The position numbers and the translations under genes are program-made. The notes below the pieces were generated by a model. The model saw only the letters and a list, made by a program, of their open reading frames with translations. It ran no database searches and had not been told where the DNA came from. Of a stretch of 64,000 nt of DNA, positions 43,844 to 50,681 are shown one piece after another; the first letter of the stretch is position 1, and the number at the start of each line of letters is the position of its first letter. Source of the stretch: Paraburkholderia piptadeniae (lineage in GTDB: Bacteria; Pseudomonadota; Gammaproteobacteria; Burkholderiales; Burkholderiaceae); the NCBI RefSeq assembly GCF_900007165.1, contig NZ_CYGY02000050.1, positions 33,425 through 97,424 of the forward strand, read 5' to 3'.

Positions 43844-43874
43844 ATAAAAAAAGCCGGTCTCGAGAGACCGGCTT
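43844..43874. terminator. Terminator between mntH and flhC
   Basis: AAGCCGGTCT (43851-43860) and AGACCGGCTT (43865-43874) form a 10-bp stem with a CGAG loop. Seven A lie before it on the plus strand, so on the minus strand it ends in a T-run and terminates flhDC; it may also serve mntH. Confidence 0.85.
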
Positions 43875-43917
43875 CAACGTAATGCGTAGCTTCGGATGGA
43901 CTGTGCGATGCGCGGCC

Positions 43918-44541
43918 CTAGGCCGCCAATGCCGCTTCCTCGACGACCTGCTCTTCGGGCGGAGCGATCTCCACGATCTGCGGCACCGGCGCGGCTTCGC
44001 GCAGCGCCTCGCGCTTCGCGGCTGCGGCCTTCTTCGTCTTGCCCGCGCGCGACGGCGGCTGGCATGCGCCGCACACCACGTTGTGCTGCAGGTCGTGCTT
44101 GTGCGCGACGAACTTGCCGGTGCATCGGCAGCAGCGCGTGAGTTGCAGGATGTCGGCGTCGAAGAAGCGCACGAGCGTCCATGCGCGCGTCAGATCGAGG
44201 ACAGGCTCCGTCTCGCTATGACGGCAGTGTTCCAGATACAGACGATAACCCTTGGTCAGCGCGTCCAGATGCGAGCAGCGCGCTTCGTTCTTCAGGAACA
44301 GGTACGTGTTGTAGAAGAGCGAAGCGTGAATGTTCGCGAGCCACGTCATGTACCAGTCGGCCGAGAACGGCAGCATGCCCTTCGGCGGCGATACGCCCTT
44401 CACCTCGCGATACAGGCGGATCATCCGGTCGCGCGACAGCGTCAGCTCGCTTTCGAGCACCTGCATGCGCGCGCCCAGTTCGATGAGCGCGATCGCGCGG
44501 AATACTTCCTGTGCGTCTTCGGTGAGGCTCTTTTTCAGCAT
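43918..44541 (-). CDS. flhC: Flagellar master regulator FlhC
   Basis: A 207-residue FlhC. It begins MLKKSLTEDAQEVFRAIALI and contains the zinc-binding region LTRCCRCTGKFVAHKHDLQH followed by VVCGACQPP, which supplies the four cysteines. It forms the FlhD4C2 complex that activates class-II flagellar genes. The C-terminal 35 residues are Ala/Lys/Glu-rich and variable. AGAGGA precedes the ATG at 44541. It lies 16 bp after flhD. Usually in Burkholderia motA-motB follow flhC; here mntH converges instead. Confidence 0.93.
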   Translation of the reverse strand: MLKKSLTEDAQEVFRAIALIELGARMQVLESELTLSRDRMIRLYREVKGVSPPKGMLPFSADWYMTWLANIHASLFYNTYLFLKNEARCSHLDALTKGYRLYLEHCRHSETEPVLDLTRAWTLVRFFDADILQLTRCCRCTGKFVAHKHDLQHNVVCGACQPPSRAGKTKKAAAAKREALREAAPVPQIVEIAPPEEQVVEEAALAA

Positions 44542-44557
44542 GGCAGTCCTCTGCGGG

Positions 44558-44878
44558 TTAAGCGAACTGCTCTGCGGGCTGCCCGGCCAGCAGAATCGCG
44601 GCATGCGTCGATGCCACTTCTGCGTTGCGGGACGTGTGCGTCAACGCCGACAGCATCGTGTGGTCGTTGAAGCGGAAGAAGCACAAAAGCTGATCGGAAC
44701 TGGCCAGCTTGACGATCTGCGCGAGCGACAGCCCGGCAAGAATATCGGCCAGCTCCGACGACAAGCCCAGACGGAACATCCCGACTGCCTTGTCCTCGCG
44801 CAACATGCGTTGTGCGAGCACGATGTAAGACAAATTGATCTCGCGGATAGAATCCAGCGTCTCGCTGCTACGGTCCAT
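44558..44878 (-). CDS. flhD: Flagellar master regulator FlhD
   Basis: A 106-residue FlhD, normal length. The core is LDSIREINLSYIVLAQRMLR, then EDKAVGMFRLGLSSELADIL, and LSLAQIVKLASSDQLLCFFR near the centre, a conserved block. It partners FlhC. A 567-bp AT-richer region lies upstream and probably holds its promoter and regulatory sites. Confidence 0.93.
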   Translation of the reverse strand: MDRSSETLDSIREINLSYIVLAQRMLREDKAVGMFRLGLSSELADILAGLSLAQIVKLASSDQLLCFFRFNDHTMLSALTHTSRNAEVASTHAAILLAGQPAEQFA

Positions 44879-45445
44879 TTTCTCTGTTTCCGAAGCCCCG
44901 AATTACTTATGCCGGCTTTTTATGCCGTTTTGGTCTTATGCCCCACCGGACACTGAAGATCTCCGGCGTCAAGTTGAGTGCAGATACAGCTGCCAATCTT
45001 TGATACAAGACGTTACATTTCGTAACAGCTTGGGCGGAATTGTATGAACAGGTTTTACAAAAATCAATCCCTGTCTCAAAAAAAAGATACGACAAAACAA
45101 CGGTAATTCCGGTAACTCTTTCATGCCGCCGTCATAATCGCCTGATAGTGCGAAAACGTTTGCCGCGGACCGCCCGCAAACCCTTATGAAGCAAGGCTTG
45201 GAGCAATTTCTTCCGATTTGCCGGGACGCCGTCCGCTATGCGCGTTTATGCGGAATCGATATGAATCTGGAAAGGGGCGAGAAAGGAACCGCAAAACCGT
45301 CAGGTAAAAAATACGGCGCCGGTTAGCGGTTTAGGGATAACCCGAGATGTAACGAAAAAGGCGAGAGGCCAGTTACAAATCCGGGGGAGTTTGTAACTGG
45401 TTTGGACGAATCCTGTTACAGAATTCGGCGAGGGCTTGCGGCAGG
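44879..45445. promoter_or_regulatory. Long intergenic region upstream of flhD with clustered GTTAC motifs
   Basis: No convincing gene is present in these 567 bp, which are AT-richer than the flanks. GTTAC or GTAAC occurs seven times (45012, 45021, 45112, 45349, 45372, 45393, 45415). Two pairs form inverted repeats: GTTACATTTCGTAAC at 45012-45026, and CCAGTTACAAA (45369-45379) with TTTGTAACTGG (45390-45400). The region is expected to hold the flhDC promoter. Confidence 0.5.
45369..45400. repeat. Perfect 11-bp inverted repeat
   Basis: CCAGTTACAAA and TTTGTAACTGG are separated by 10 nt and lie 46 bp past the YeeE/YedE gene stop. There is no T-run directly after, so an operator or a weak terminator are both possible. 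Confidence 0.6.
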
Positions 45446-46660
45446 TCAGCAGCCGGTCGGGCGGGCGCGTTCGACTTCGAGTCCGAAGAGGGGACGCAGG
45501 CGCGTGCCGATCACATTGCCCGCGAATGCGGCGGCGAGCCACAGCCAGCCATGCAAGCTGCCTGACACGATACCGCTGAAGTAAGCGCCGATATTACAAC
45601 CATAGGCCAGCCGGGCCCCGTAGCCGAGCAACAAGCCGCCGACCACTGCCGCGACGAGCGAGCGTGCGGGCAGCCGCCAGACAGGCGCGTAGCGGCCCGC
45701 CAGAGCGGCCGCAGCCATCGCACCGAGGATGATTCCCGCATCCATCACGCTCGTCACATCGCGCGTGACGGGCGCCGCGAGCGCCGCCGCATTCGCATGG
45801 GCGTTCCAGTAAGGCCAGTTTGCGACATCGATGCCCGCCACCGAGAACAGCTTCGCGCCCCACAGCGCGAACGCCGACGTCACGCCCCACGGGCGGCCCG
45901 ACAACGCGAGCGTCGCGAAGTTGAGCAGCGCGAGCGCGACCGCACCCGCGAACAACGGCCACGGCCCATGCAGCCACGGCGATGCGCTGGCGGCGCGCAG
46001 CGGCTCGTCGACGAGGCGCCCGTGGCGGCGCCGCTCGATCGCGACGGTCAGCGCGGCGATTGCCGCGAAGATCGCAAGGTTGATCGCGATGGCCCAGCCC
46101 GCGCCGAGCGTCGTCACGAGCGACGTCGGCTTGAGCGACGGCAGCGCGGTCCAGAACGGCATATGCGCGGTCGCGACGACGGAGCCGACGACGAACGCGG
46201 CGAGCGTCACGAGCATGCGGGTGCTGCCGCCGCCGACGGTGTACAGCGTGCCCGACGCGCAGCCGCCGCCGAGCTGCATGCCGATGCCGAAGATGAACGC
46301 GCCGAACACGACGGATGTGCCCGCAGGCGACACCAGGCCCGCGACGGGATGGCCGAACAGCGATCCCGCCGACAGCGCCGGGAAGAACAGCAGCACGCCG
46401 ATCGCGAGCATCAGCATCTGCGCGCGCACGCCTGCGCCGCGGCCGTCGGCGATGAACACGCGCCACGCCGACGTGAAGCCGAACGCCGCGTGATACAGCG
46501 ACATGCCGAGCAGTGCGCCGACTACATAGAGGGCCGCTTGGCGGCCGCTGACGGTATGCGCGAGATAGACCGCGCCGAGCGCGATCAGAACGAGGGAGAA
46601 CGCGAGCGGCTTCGGATTGATGTCGAAGCGGCGCGGAAGCGGTGTGGCGAGATCGGACAT
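45446..46660 (-). CDS. YeeE/YedE-family sulfur (thiosulfate) transporter
   Basis: A 404-residue membrane protein with about 10-12 helices. The family's cysteine motifs are visible: GGGCASGTLYTVGGG in the middle and YGCNIGAYFSGIVSGSLHGW near the C-terminus. E. coli YeeE (TsuA) takes up thiosulfate through such conserved cysteines; here the exact substrate may be thiosulfate or another sulfur species. I chose the ATG at 46660 (MSDLATPLPRRFDINPKPLA); the upstream frame is shadow. No TsuB (SirA-like) gene is adjacent. Confidence 0.88.
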   Translation of the reverse strand: MSDLATPLPRRFDINPKPLAFSLVLIALGAVYLAHTVSGRQAALYVVGALLGMSLYHAAFGFTSAWRVFIADGRGAGVRAQMLMLAIGVLLFFPALSAGSLFGHPVAGLVSPAGTSVVFGAFIFGIGMQLGGGCASGTLYTVGGGSTRMLVTLAAFVVGSVVATAHMPFWTALPSLKPTSLVTTLGAGWAIAINLAIFAAIAALTVAIERRRHGRLVDEPLRAASASPWLHGPWPLFAGAVALALLNFATLALSGRPWGVTSAFALWGAKLFSVAGIDVANWPYWNAHANAAALAAPVTRDVTSVMDAGIILGAMAAAALAGRYAPVWRLPARSLVAAVVGGLLLGYGARLAYGCNIGAYFSGIVSGSLHGWLWLAAAFAGNVIGTRLRPLFGLEVERARPTGC

Positions 46661-46904
46661 GACGAATGTTGGAAGAGCGTGTGAACCGTGCAGTGCGCGG
46701 GCGCCGTACTGACGGCCTGGCGCCGCGACCCGTGTTGATGGAAAGGCGGCCTCGTCTGCATGCTTGCAACTGAAGTGCAACCGAAAGCCAGCCGAAAACC
46801 ATAGCACGTTACGCCCGATGATGCTGAGTGCGCCTCGTCCCCCGACGGCGGCTCTGATAGAGACACGCGAGCGCTCGCAGCGGCGCAGATGCACGCCGGC
46901 GCAC

Positions 46905-47774
46905 TCAAGCCGCGTCGTGAAAGATGATCCCGAGCGTCTGTCGATGGCCGGAGTGCAGCCGGCTCACGCCATGCCGCATGTTCACGCGATACGCGCCGCG
47001 CGTACCCTGTACGGGCCGGTGATGCACGGCGAACAGCACGGCATCGCCCTTGCGCATCGGCACGACTTCGACGCGCGACTGCATCCGCGGACGCTGTTCC
47101 GTCAGCACGAATTCGCCGCCCGTGAAGTCCTTGCCGGGCTCGGACAGCAGGATCGCGAGCTGGATGGGGAAGACGTGCTCGCCGTACAGGTCCTGATGCA
47201 GACAATTGAAGTCGCCCGCGGCGTATTGAAGGATCAGCGGCGTTGGACGCAGTTGGCCCGCTTCGTGGCAGCGCCGCAGGAAGGCGGCGTGCGTCGGCGG
47301 ATAGCGCGCGTCGATGCCTAGCGTCTGGTTCCATCCGTTCGCGATGGGCGCGAGACGTGGATAAATCGCCGTGCGCAACGCGCCGACGACATCGGGCAAC
47401 GGATAGCCGTAGTACTTGTATTCGCCGCGTCCGAAGCCGTGCCGCGCCATCACGACGCGGCTGCGGTACAGGTCGTCGCGCGCATAGAGAGCGCCGAGCG
47501 CGTCGCACTCGTCGGCGCGCAGCAAGCCTTGCAGCATCGCGCAGCCGTGCGCGTCGAGCTCGCCTGCGGCACGCGTCCAGTCGATTGCGTCGATGCGCGG
47601 CCCGATCGACTGCGCCGAGGCGATCGCTGGTGCAGGCTCGTCGTTGCGCGTGTCCTTGTGCGCGGGCTTGCGCGCGTCGTTGCCCGGAGGCGAATCGAGG
47701 TCGAACAGCGCGGCTTGTGTGTCGAATGAGGCTTCCTGCATGAGCGGCTCCGTGACGGCTTTTGCCATATCCAT
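46905..47774 (-). CDS. 2OG-Fe(II) oxygenase
   Basis: A 289-residue protein with a prolyl-hydroxylase-like double-stranded beta helix. The iron ligands are in FNCLHQDLYGEHVFP (HxD) and in RHGVSRLHSGHRQTLGI, where the distal His and the 2-oxoglutarate Arg lie. FTGGEFVLTEQRPR is the family's conserved Gly-Gly-Glu strand. The N-terminal 55 residues are acidic and disordered-looking. The substrate is unknown; a protein or nucleic acid is possible. Two ATGs (47774, 47768) are nearly equivalent. Confidence 0.85.
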   Translation of the reverse strand: MDMAKAVTEPLMQEASFDTQAALFDLDSPPGNDARKPAHKDTRNDEPAPAIASAQSIGPRIDAIDWTRAAGELDAHGCAMLQGLLRADECDALGALYARDDLYRSRVVMARHGFGRGEYKYYGYPLPDVVGALRTAIYPRLAPIANGWNQTLGIDARYPPTHAAFLRRCHEAGQLRPTPLILQYAAGDFNCLHQDLYGEHVFPIQLAILLSEPGKDFTGGEFVLTEQRPRMQSRVEVVPMRKGDAVLFAVHHRPVQGTRGAYRVNMRHGVSRLHSGHRQTLGIIFHDAA

Positions 47775-47839
47775 GCGGCCCAGTCTACGCAGAAGGGCGT
47801 CCACGAACACTCCGGGTCTTGCTCTGTTATTCGCCAGCG

Positions 47840-48394
47840 CTATTTGCCGGTGAGCGGCGCCGGTGCGTCGATGAACCGCATCATCAGATCGGCGTCGTGA
47901 TATGTGCCGTCGACGCACAGCGAGTCAGGTTCGCATCCGTACACGCGAAAGCCGAGCGATGCATACAGCGCGCGGGCGGAAGCGTTCGCGCTCGTGACGA
48001 ACAGTGTGATTTGCCGCAGCCCGTCGATCTGCGCGGCGCGCGCGAGCAGTTCCGTCAACAGCGCGCGTCCGATGCCGCGTCCCGCCGCTTCGTCCGCGAC
48101 GTACATGCCGATCACGAAGCCCTTGTGCCGTTCCTTCTGCCGCGTCTCGCGCACCAGTCCTACCGTGCCGACTAGCGCGCCATCCGTCGACGAAAACGCG
48201 CCCAGCAGGAAGTTGCCGAGCGCCTCATGCGTGCCGGCGAGCATTGCGTCGTGCTGCGACGGGCCGCGCTCGACGGCTTCGTCGTAGCTCTGCGCGAACG
48301 CGGCGGGATGCGTTTTCAGCCCTCGTAGACGCAGCGCGAAAAACGCGTCGCGATCGGCGGGGCCAAGCTGGCGAATCGAGATGTCCGAAGCCAT
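47840..48394 (-). CDS. GNAT-family N-acetyltransferase
   Basis: A 184-residue GNAT protein. The acetyl-CoA site is VIGMYVADEAAGRGIGRALL (motif A, with RGIG). LFVTSANASARALYASLGFR is motif B, and YGCEPDSLCVDGTYHDADLM closes the fold. The substrate is not apparent. It starts 7 bp after the XRE regulator gene stop on the same strand, so the two are likely cotranscribed. Confidence 0.88.
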   Translation of the reverse strand: MASDISIRQLGPADRDAFFALRLRGLKTHPAAFAQSYDEAVERGPSQHDAMLAGTHEALGNFLLGAFSSTDGALVGTVGLVRETRQKERHKGFVIGMYVADEAAGRGIGRALLTELLARAAQIDGLRQITLFVTSANASARALYASLGFRVYGCEPDSLCVDGTYHDADLMMRFIDAPAPLTGK

Positions 48395-48401
48395 GCGCGG
48401 C

Positions 48402-49268
48402 TCAGGCGCTAGCGGCGGACGACGCGCGCGCATCCGCGAACTTGCGCAGTGCTTCGCCCGTTTGCGGATCGGCGGGGAAGAAGGCCTCGATCGCCAGTTC
48501 CGACAGCGTCACGTCGACGGGCGTGCCGAACACGGTCGTCGTGCTGAAGAACGACAGCACGCCAAGCTCCGTGCGCAGGCGCAGCGGCACGGCGATCTGC
48601 TCGAGCGTACAAGCGTGGCTCTCGTCGGCGGGCTCGGCGTTCGGCGGCGTCGGGTAGGCGGCAAGCTCGTCGTAGAGCGCGGCGAGCGTCGAGTCGGCGC
48701 TGACGTCGATCTGCCGCTGCAGGCGCGACAGCAGATGCGCGCGCCACGCATGCCAGTTGGCGATCTGCGACGCGATGCCGTCCGGATGCATCGAGAGGCG
48801 CAGCGCGTTGACGGGCGCTTCGAGCAGCGCGGGCTTCGCGCTCGTCAGCAACGGCGCGAGCGCGTTGTTTGCGGCGACGATGGTCCAGTGCCGGTCGACG
48901 GCCACGGCCGGGAAGGGCTCGTGACCCTTGAGCACGAGATCGACGGCTTCGCGCGCCGCGCCCAGTTGCGGATCGCTCAACTGACGCTCGCGATAGAGCG
49001 GCGCGTAGCCGGCCGCGACGAGCAGCGCATTGCGCGAGCGCAGCGGCACGTCGAGCCGCTCGGCGAGATGCATGACCATCTCGCGGCTCGGCAGCGCGCG
49101 GCCCGATTCGACGAAGCTCAGATGGCGCGTCGAAATGTCGGCTTCGGAGGCGAGCAGCAACTGGCTCATCCGGCGGCGCTGACGCCATTCGCGCAGCATG
49201 TCGCCGACGGTGCGGCTCATCGGGGGGGCGCCGGACGGCGCGCGGAAGGGGGCGGTGATCGTGTCCAT
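48402..49268 (-). CDS. XRE-family regulator with MmyB-like ligand-binding domain
   Basis: A 288-residue regulator. Residues 18-80 form an XRE HTH (WRQRRRMSQLLLASEADIST, then RHLSFVESGRALPSREMVMH). Residues 110-275 match the MmyB-like domain (VAVDRHWTIVAANNALAPLL, and LRTELGVLSFFSTTTVFGTP). Such regulators are commonly linked to dehydrogenase-type genes and may bind fatty-acid-like ligands. A 19-bp palindrome lies in its own promoter and a near-identical copy upstream of the SnoaL-like gene, so it probably controls both and itself. The GNAT gene follows by 7 bp. Confidence 0.88.
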   Translation of the reverse strand: MDTITAPFRAPSGAPPMSRTVGDMLREWRQRRRMSQLLLASEADISTRHLSFVESGRALPSREMVMHLAERLDVPLRSRNALLVAAGYAPLYRERQLSDPQLGAAREAVDLVLKGHEPFPAVAVDRHWTIVAANNALAPLLTSAKPALLEAPVNALRLSMHPDGIASQIANWHAWRAHLLSRLQRQIDVSADSTLAALYDELAAYPTPPNAEPADESHACTLEQIAVPLRLRTELGVLSFFSTTTVFGTPVDVTLSELAIEAFFPADPQTGEALRKFADARASSAASA

Positions 49269-49301
49269 GCCGACGATGATAGCCAAAGTGCGCCGCCATT
49301 C

Positions 49302-49320
49302 CATTACCCGGGAGGTAATG
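49302..49320. promoter_or_regulatory. Palindromic operator 1 of the XRE regulator
   Basis: CATTACCCGGGAGGTAATG has perfect 7-bp arms around CGGGA. It lies 34 bp upstream of the XRE regulator start and 120 bp upstream of the divergent 84-aa gene. Confidence 0.7.
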
Positions 49321-49439
49321 AGCCGCCGCGCATGAGCGGCGTTCGAGTCGGGCCTATGGATCAAGATGGCGCGCCCCGATCGCTGACGCGCGCAAAGGCA
49401 GTCATACTGGAGACCCTTGCTACCGTTGCGGAGGCGAAC

Positions 49440-49694
49440 ATGTGGGACAAGATCGAGCACAACGGACGTGAAGTCTGGGTCCTTCCCGTCACGGCCTATG
49501 GGCCGCCCGTGCCGGAGACCGTGTGGCACTACATCGGCTACGTTTGCCGGCATGGCGCGGATGCGCATCTCGAAGGGCAAAGCCAGCGCTTTCAGGAACT
49601 CGTCGCGACGTTCCGCAGCGAAGAAGAGGCGCGCGAAGCCGGGTATGACGAGGGCAGGCGGCTCGCTGACGGACTGTCCGGTGTGAAGGGCTAG
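49440..49694 (+). CDS. Conserved-looking hypothetical protein, 84 aa
   Basis: A small soluble protein (MWDKIEHNGREVWVLPVTAY, ending near LADGLSGVKG). It has an aromatic N-terminal half with a beta character and a charged C-terminal helix (RFQELVATFRSEEEAREAGY). An excellent ribosome-binding site, GGAGG, sits 5 nt before the ATG. I recognise no domain. It is divergent from the XRE regulator, sharing the promoter region with operator 1, so it is a probable target. An in-frame ATG at 49356 would add 28 residues but has a poor ribosome-binding site. Confidence 0.75.
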   Translation: MWDKIEHNGREVWVLPVTAYGPPVPETVWHYIGYVCRHGADAHLEGQSQRFQELVATFRSEEEAREAGYDEGRRLADGLSGVKG

Positions 49695-49765
49695 CGCACC
49701 GTCCGCAACGCTTCACATGTTCCCCATCGCACCAGCGCCCCTCAACGACGCTGGTGCCGACCGAT

Positions 49766-49784
49766 CATTACCTCCCGCGTAATC
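49766..49784. promoter_or_regulatory. Palindromic operator 2 of the XRE regulator
   Basis: Read on the minus strand this is GATTACGCGGGAGGTAATG, identical to operator 1 at 17 of 19 positions. It lies 100 bp upstream of the SnoaL-like gene start. Confidence 0.65.
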
Positions 49785-49884
49785 GACTCGCGTACGTTCA
49801 TCGACGAATCTTCAGTCCGAGGCCGCCGCCAACATGATGCAAGCGGCGCACGTCTCGACCCTCCACCGACTGAAGGAGTTTCTG

Positions 49885-50253
49885 ATGAACGCGCATACCG
49901 CACTGATCGACCGTTACTTCGACACCTGGAACGAAACCGACGCCGGCCGCCGCCGCGAGCTGATCGCTGCGACCTGGGCGAAGGACGCCGCTTACGCCGA
50001 TCCCCTGCTGACGGGCGACGGACACGACGGCATCGACGCGATGATCCGCGCCGTCCATGAGCGCTTTCCTCATCACATGTTTCGCCGCACGACGCAGGTC
50101 GACGGTTTCGCGAACCGTCTGCGCTTCTCGTGGGAACTGCTGACGCCGTCGGGGGCTTCGATCGTGAAGGGCTCGGACTTCGGCGTCGTCGATGCGGCCG
50201 GGCAGCTGCAGGCCGTCACGGGTTTCCTCGACGAAGCGCCCGGCGTCGCCTGA
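49885..50253 (+). CDS. SnoaL-like/NTF2-fold protein
   Basis: A 122-residue single-domain NTF2/SnoaL-like protein. The N-terminal helix LIDRYFDTWNETDAGRRREL is typical, followed by YADPLLTGDGHDGIDAMIRA and HHMFRRTTQVDGFANRLRFS. Such folds serve as cyclases, isomerases or binding proteins; this one's activity is unknown. GGAG lies 8 nt before the ATG at 49885. The XRE operator 2 sits upstream. The stop codon falls inside the first unit of a tandem repeat. Confidence 0.8.
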   Translation: MNAHTALIDRYFDTWNETDAGRRRELIAATWAKDAAYADPLLTGDGHDGIDAMIRAVHERFPHHMFRRTTQVDGFANRLRFSWELLTPSGASIVKGSDFGVVDAAGQLQAVTGFLDEAPGVA

Positions 50254-50349
50254 GGCGTTACCTGAGCGCGCTACCTGAGCGTGCTACCTGAGCGTGCTAC
50301 CTGAGCGTGCTACCTGAGCGTGCTACCTGAGGCGTTACCTGAGGCGTTA
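50249..50349 (+). repeat. Tandem repeat, eight 12-13-bp units
   Basis: Units in order: CCTGAGGCGTTA, CCTGAGCGCGCTA, four exact copies of CCTGAGCGTGCTA, then two copies of CCTGAGGCGTTA. The first unit includes the stop codon of the SnoaL-like gene and the last ends 32 bp before the next ATG. Slippage expansion after the stop is the simplest origin. Confidence 0.9.
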
Positions 50350-50381
50350 CCGTCCGTCCCGCATACACAAGGAGAAAAGTC

Positions 50382-50615
50382 ATGCATGAGCCTGCCGTCA
50401 CGTCGAGCCCCGCCGCGTATGAACGCATGCAGGACGCAATCGATACGGCATCGGGCGTCATCGCCGGATTCGCGCTGCTCGCGGGCACCCGGGCGTTCAC
50501 GTTCATCGCGCTCGTTGCGTGGCGCGAGCCCGTGCTCGGCGGCGCGGGGCTCATGCTGCTCGCGCTCGTCGGCTGGATCAGGTGGTGCTGGCGCGGCAAC
50601 ATGTGGACGGCTTAG
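50382..50615 (+). CDS. Small membrane protein, 77 aa
   Basis: A 77-residue protein with two predicted helices (ASGVIAGFALLAGTRAFTFI and PVLGGAGLMLLALVGWIRWC). The N-terminus is polar and the short C-terminus ends GNMWTA. GGAG lies 8 nt before the ATG. I know no function. It may be cotranscribed with the SnoaL-like gene across the tandem repeat. Confidence 0.7.
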   Translation: MHEPAVTSSPAAYERMQDAIDTASGVIAGFALLAGTRAFTFIALVAWREPVLGGAGLMLLALVGWIRWCWRGNMWTA

Positions 50616-50681
50616 GGCGTCGCGTACAATCGACCCCTCCGTCCCCTCGCGCAGCGACGCGCTGCGCGCAAGCGCCGCATC

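Noticed and set aside
45369..45400. Inverted repeat taken as an intrinsic terminator of the YeeE/YedE gene
   Set aside because: The stem is AT-rich at its base and no T-run follows directly; left as a repeat or operator.
49341..49349. GTTCGAGTC resembling a tRNA T-loop
   Set aside because: No matching acceptor, D or anticodon stems around it; it lies in the leader of a coding gene.
50249..50349. Possible CRISPR array
   Set aside because: Units are head to tail without spacers and only 12-13 bp long; no cas genes are near.
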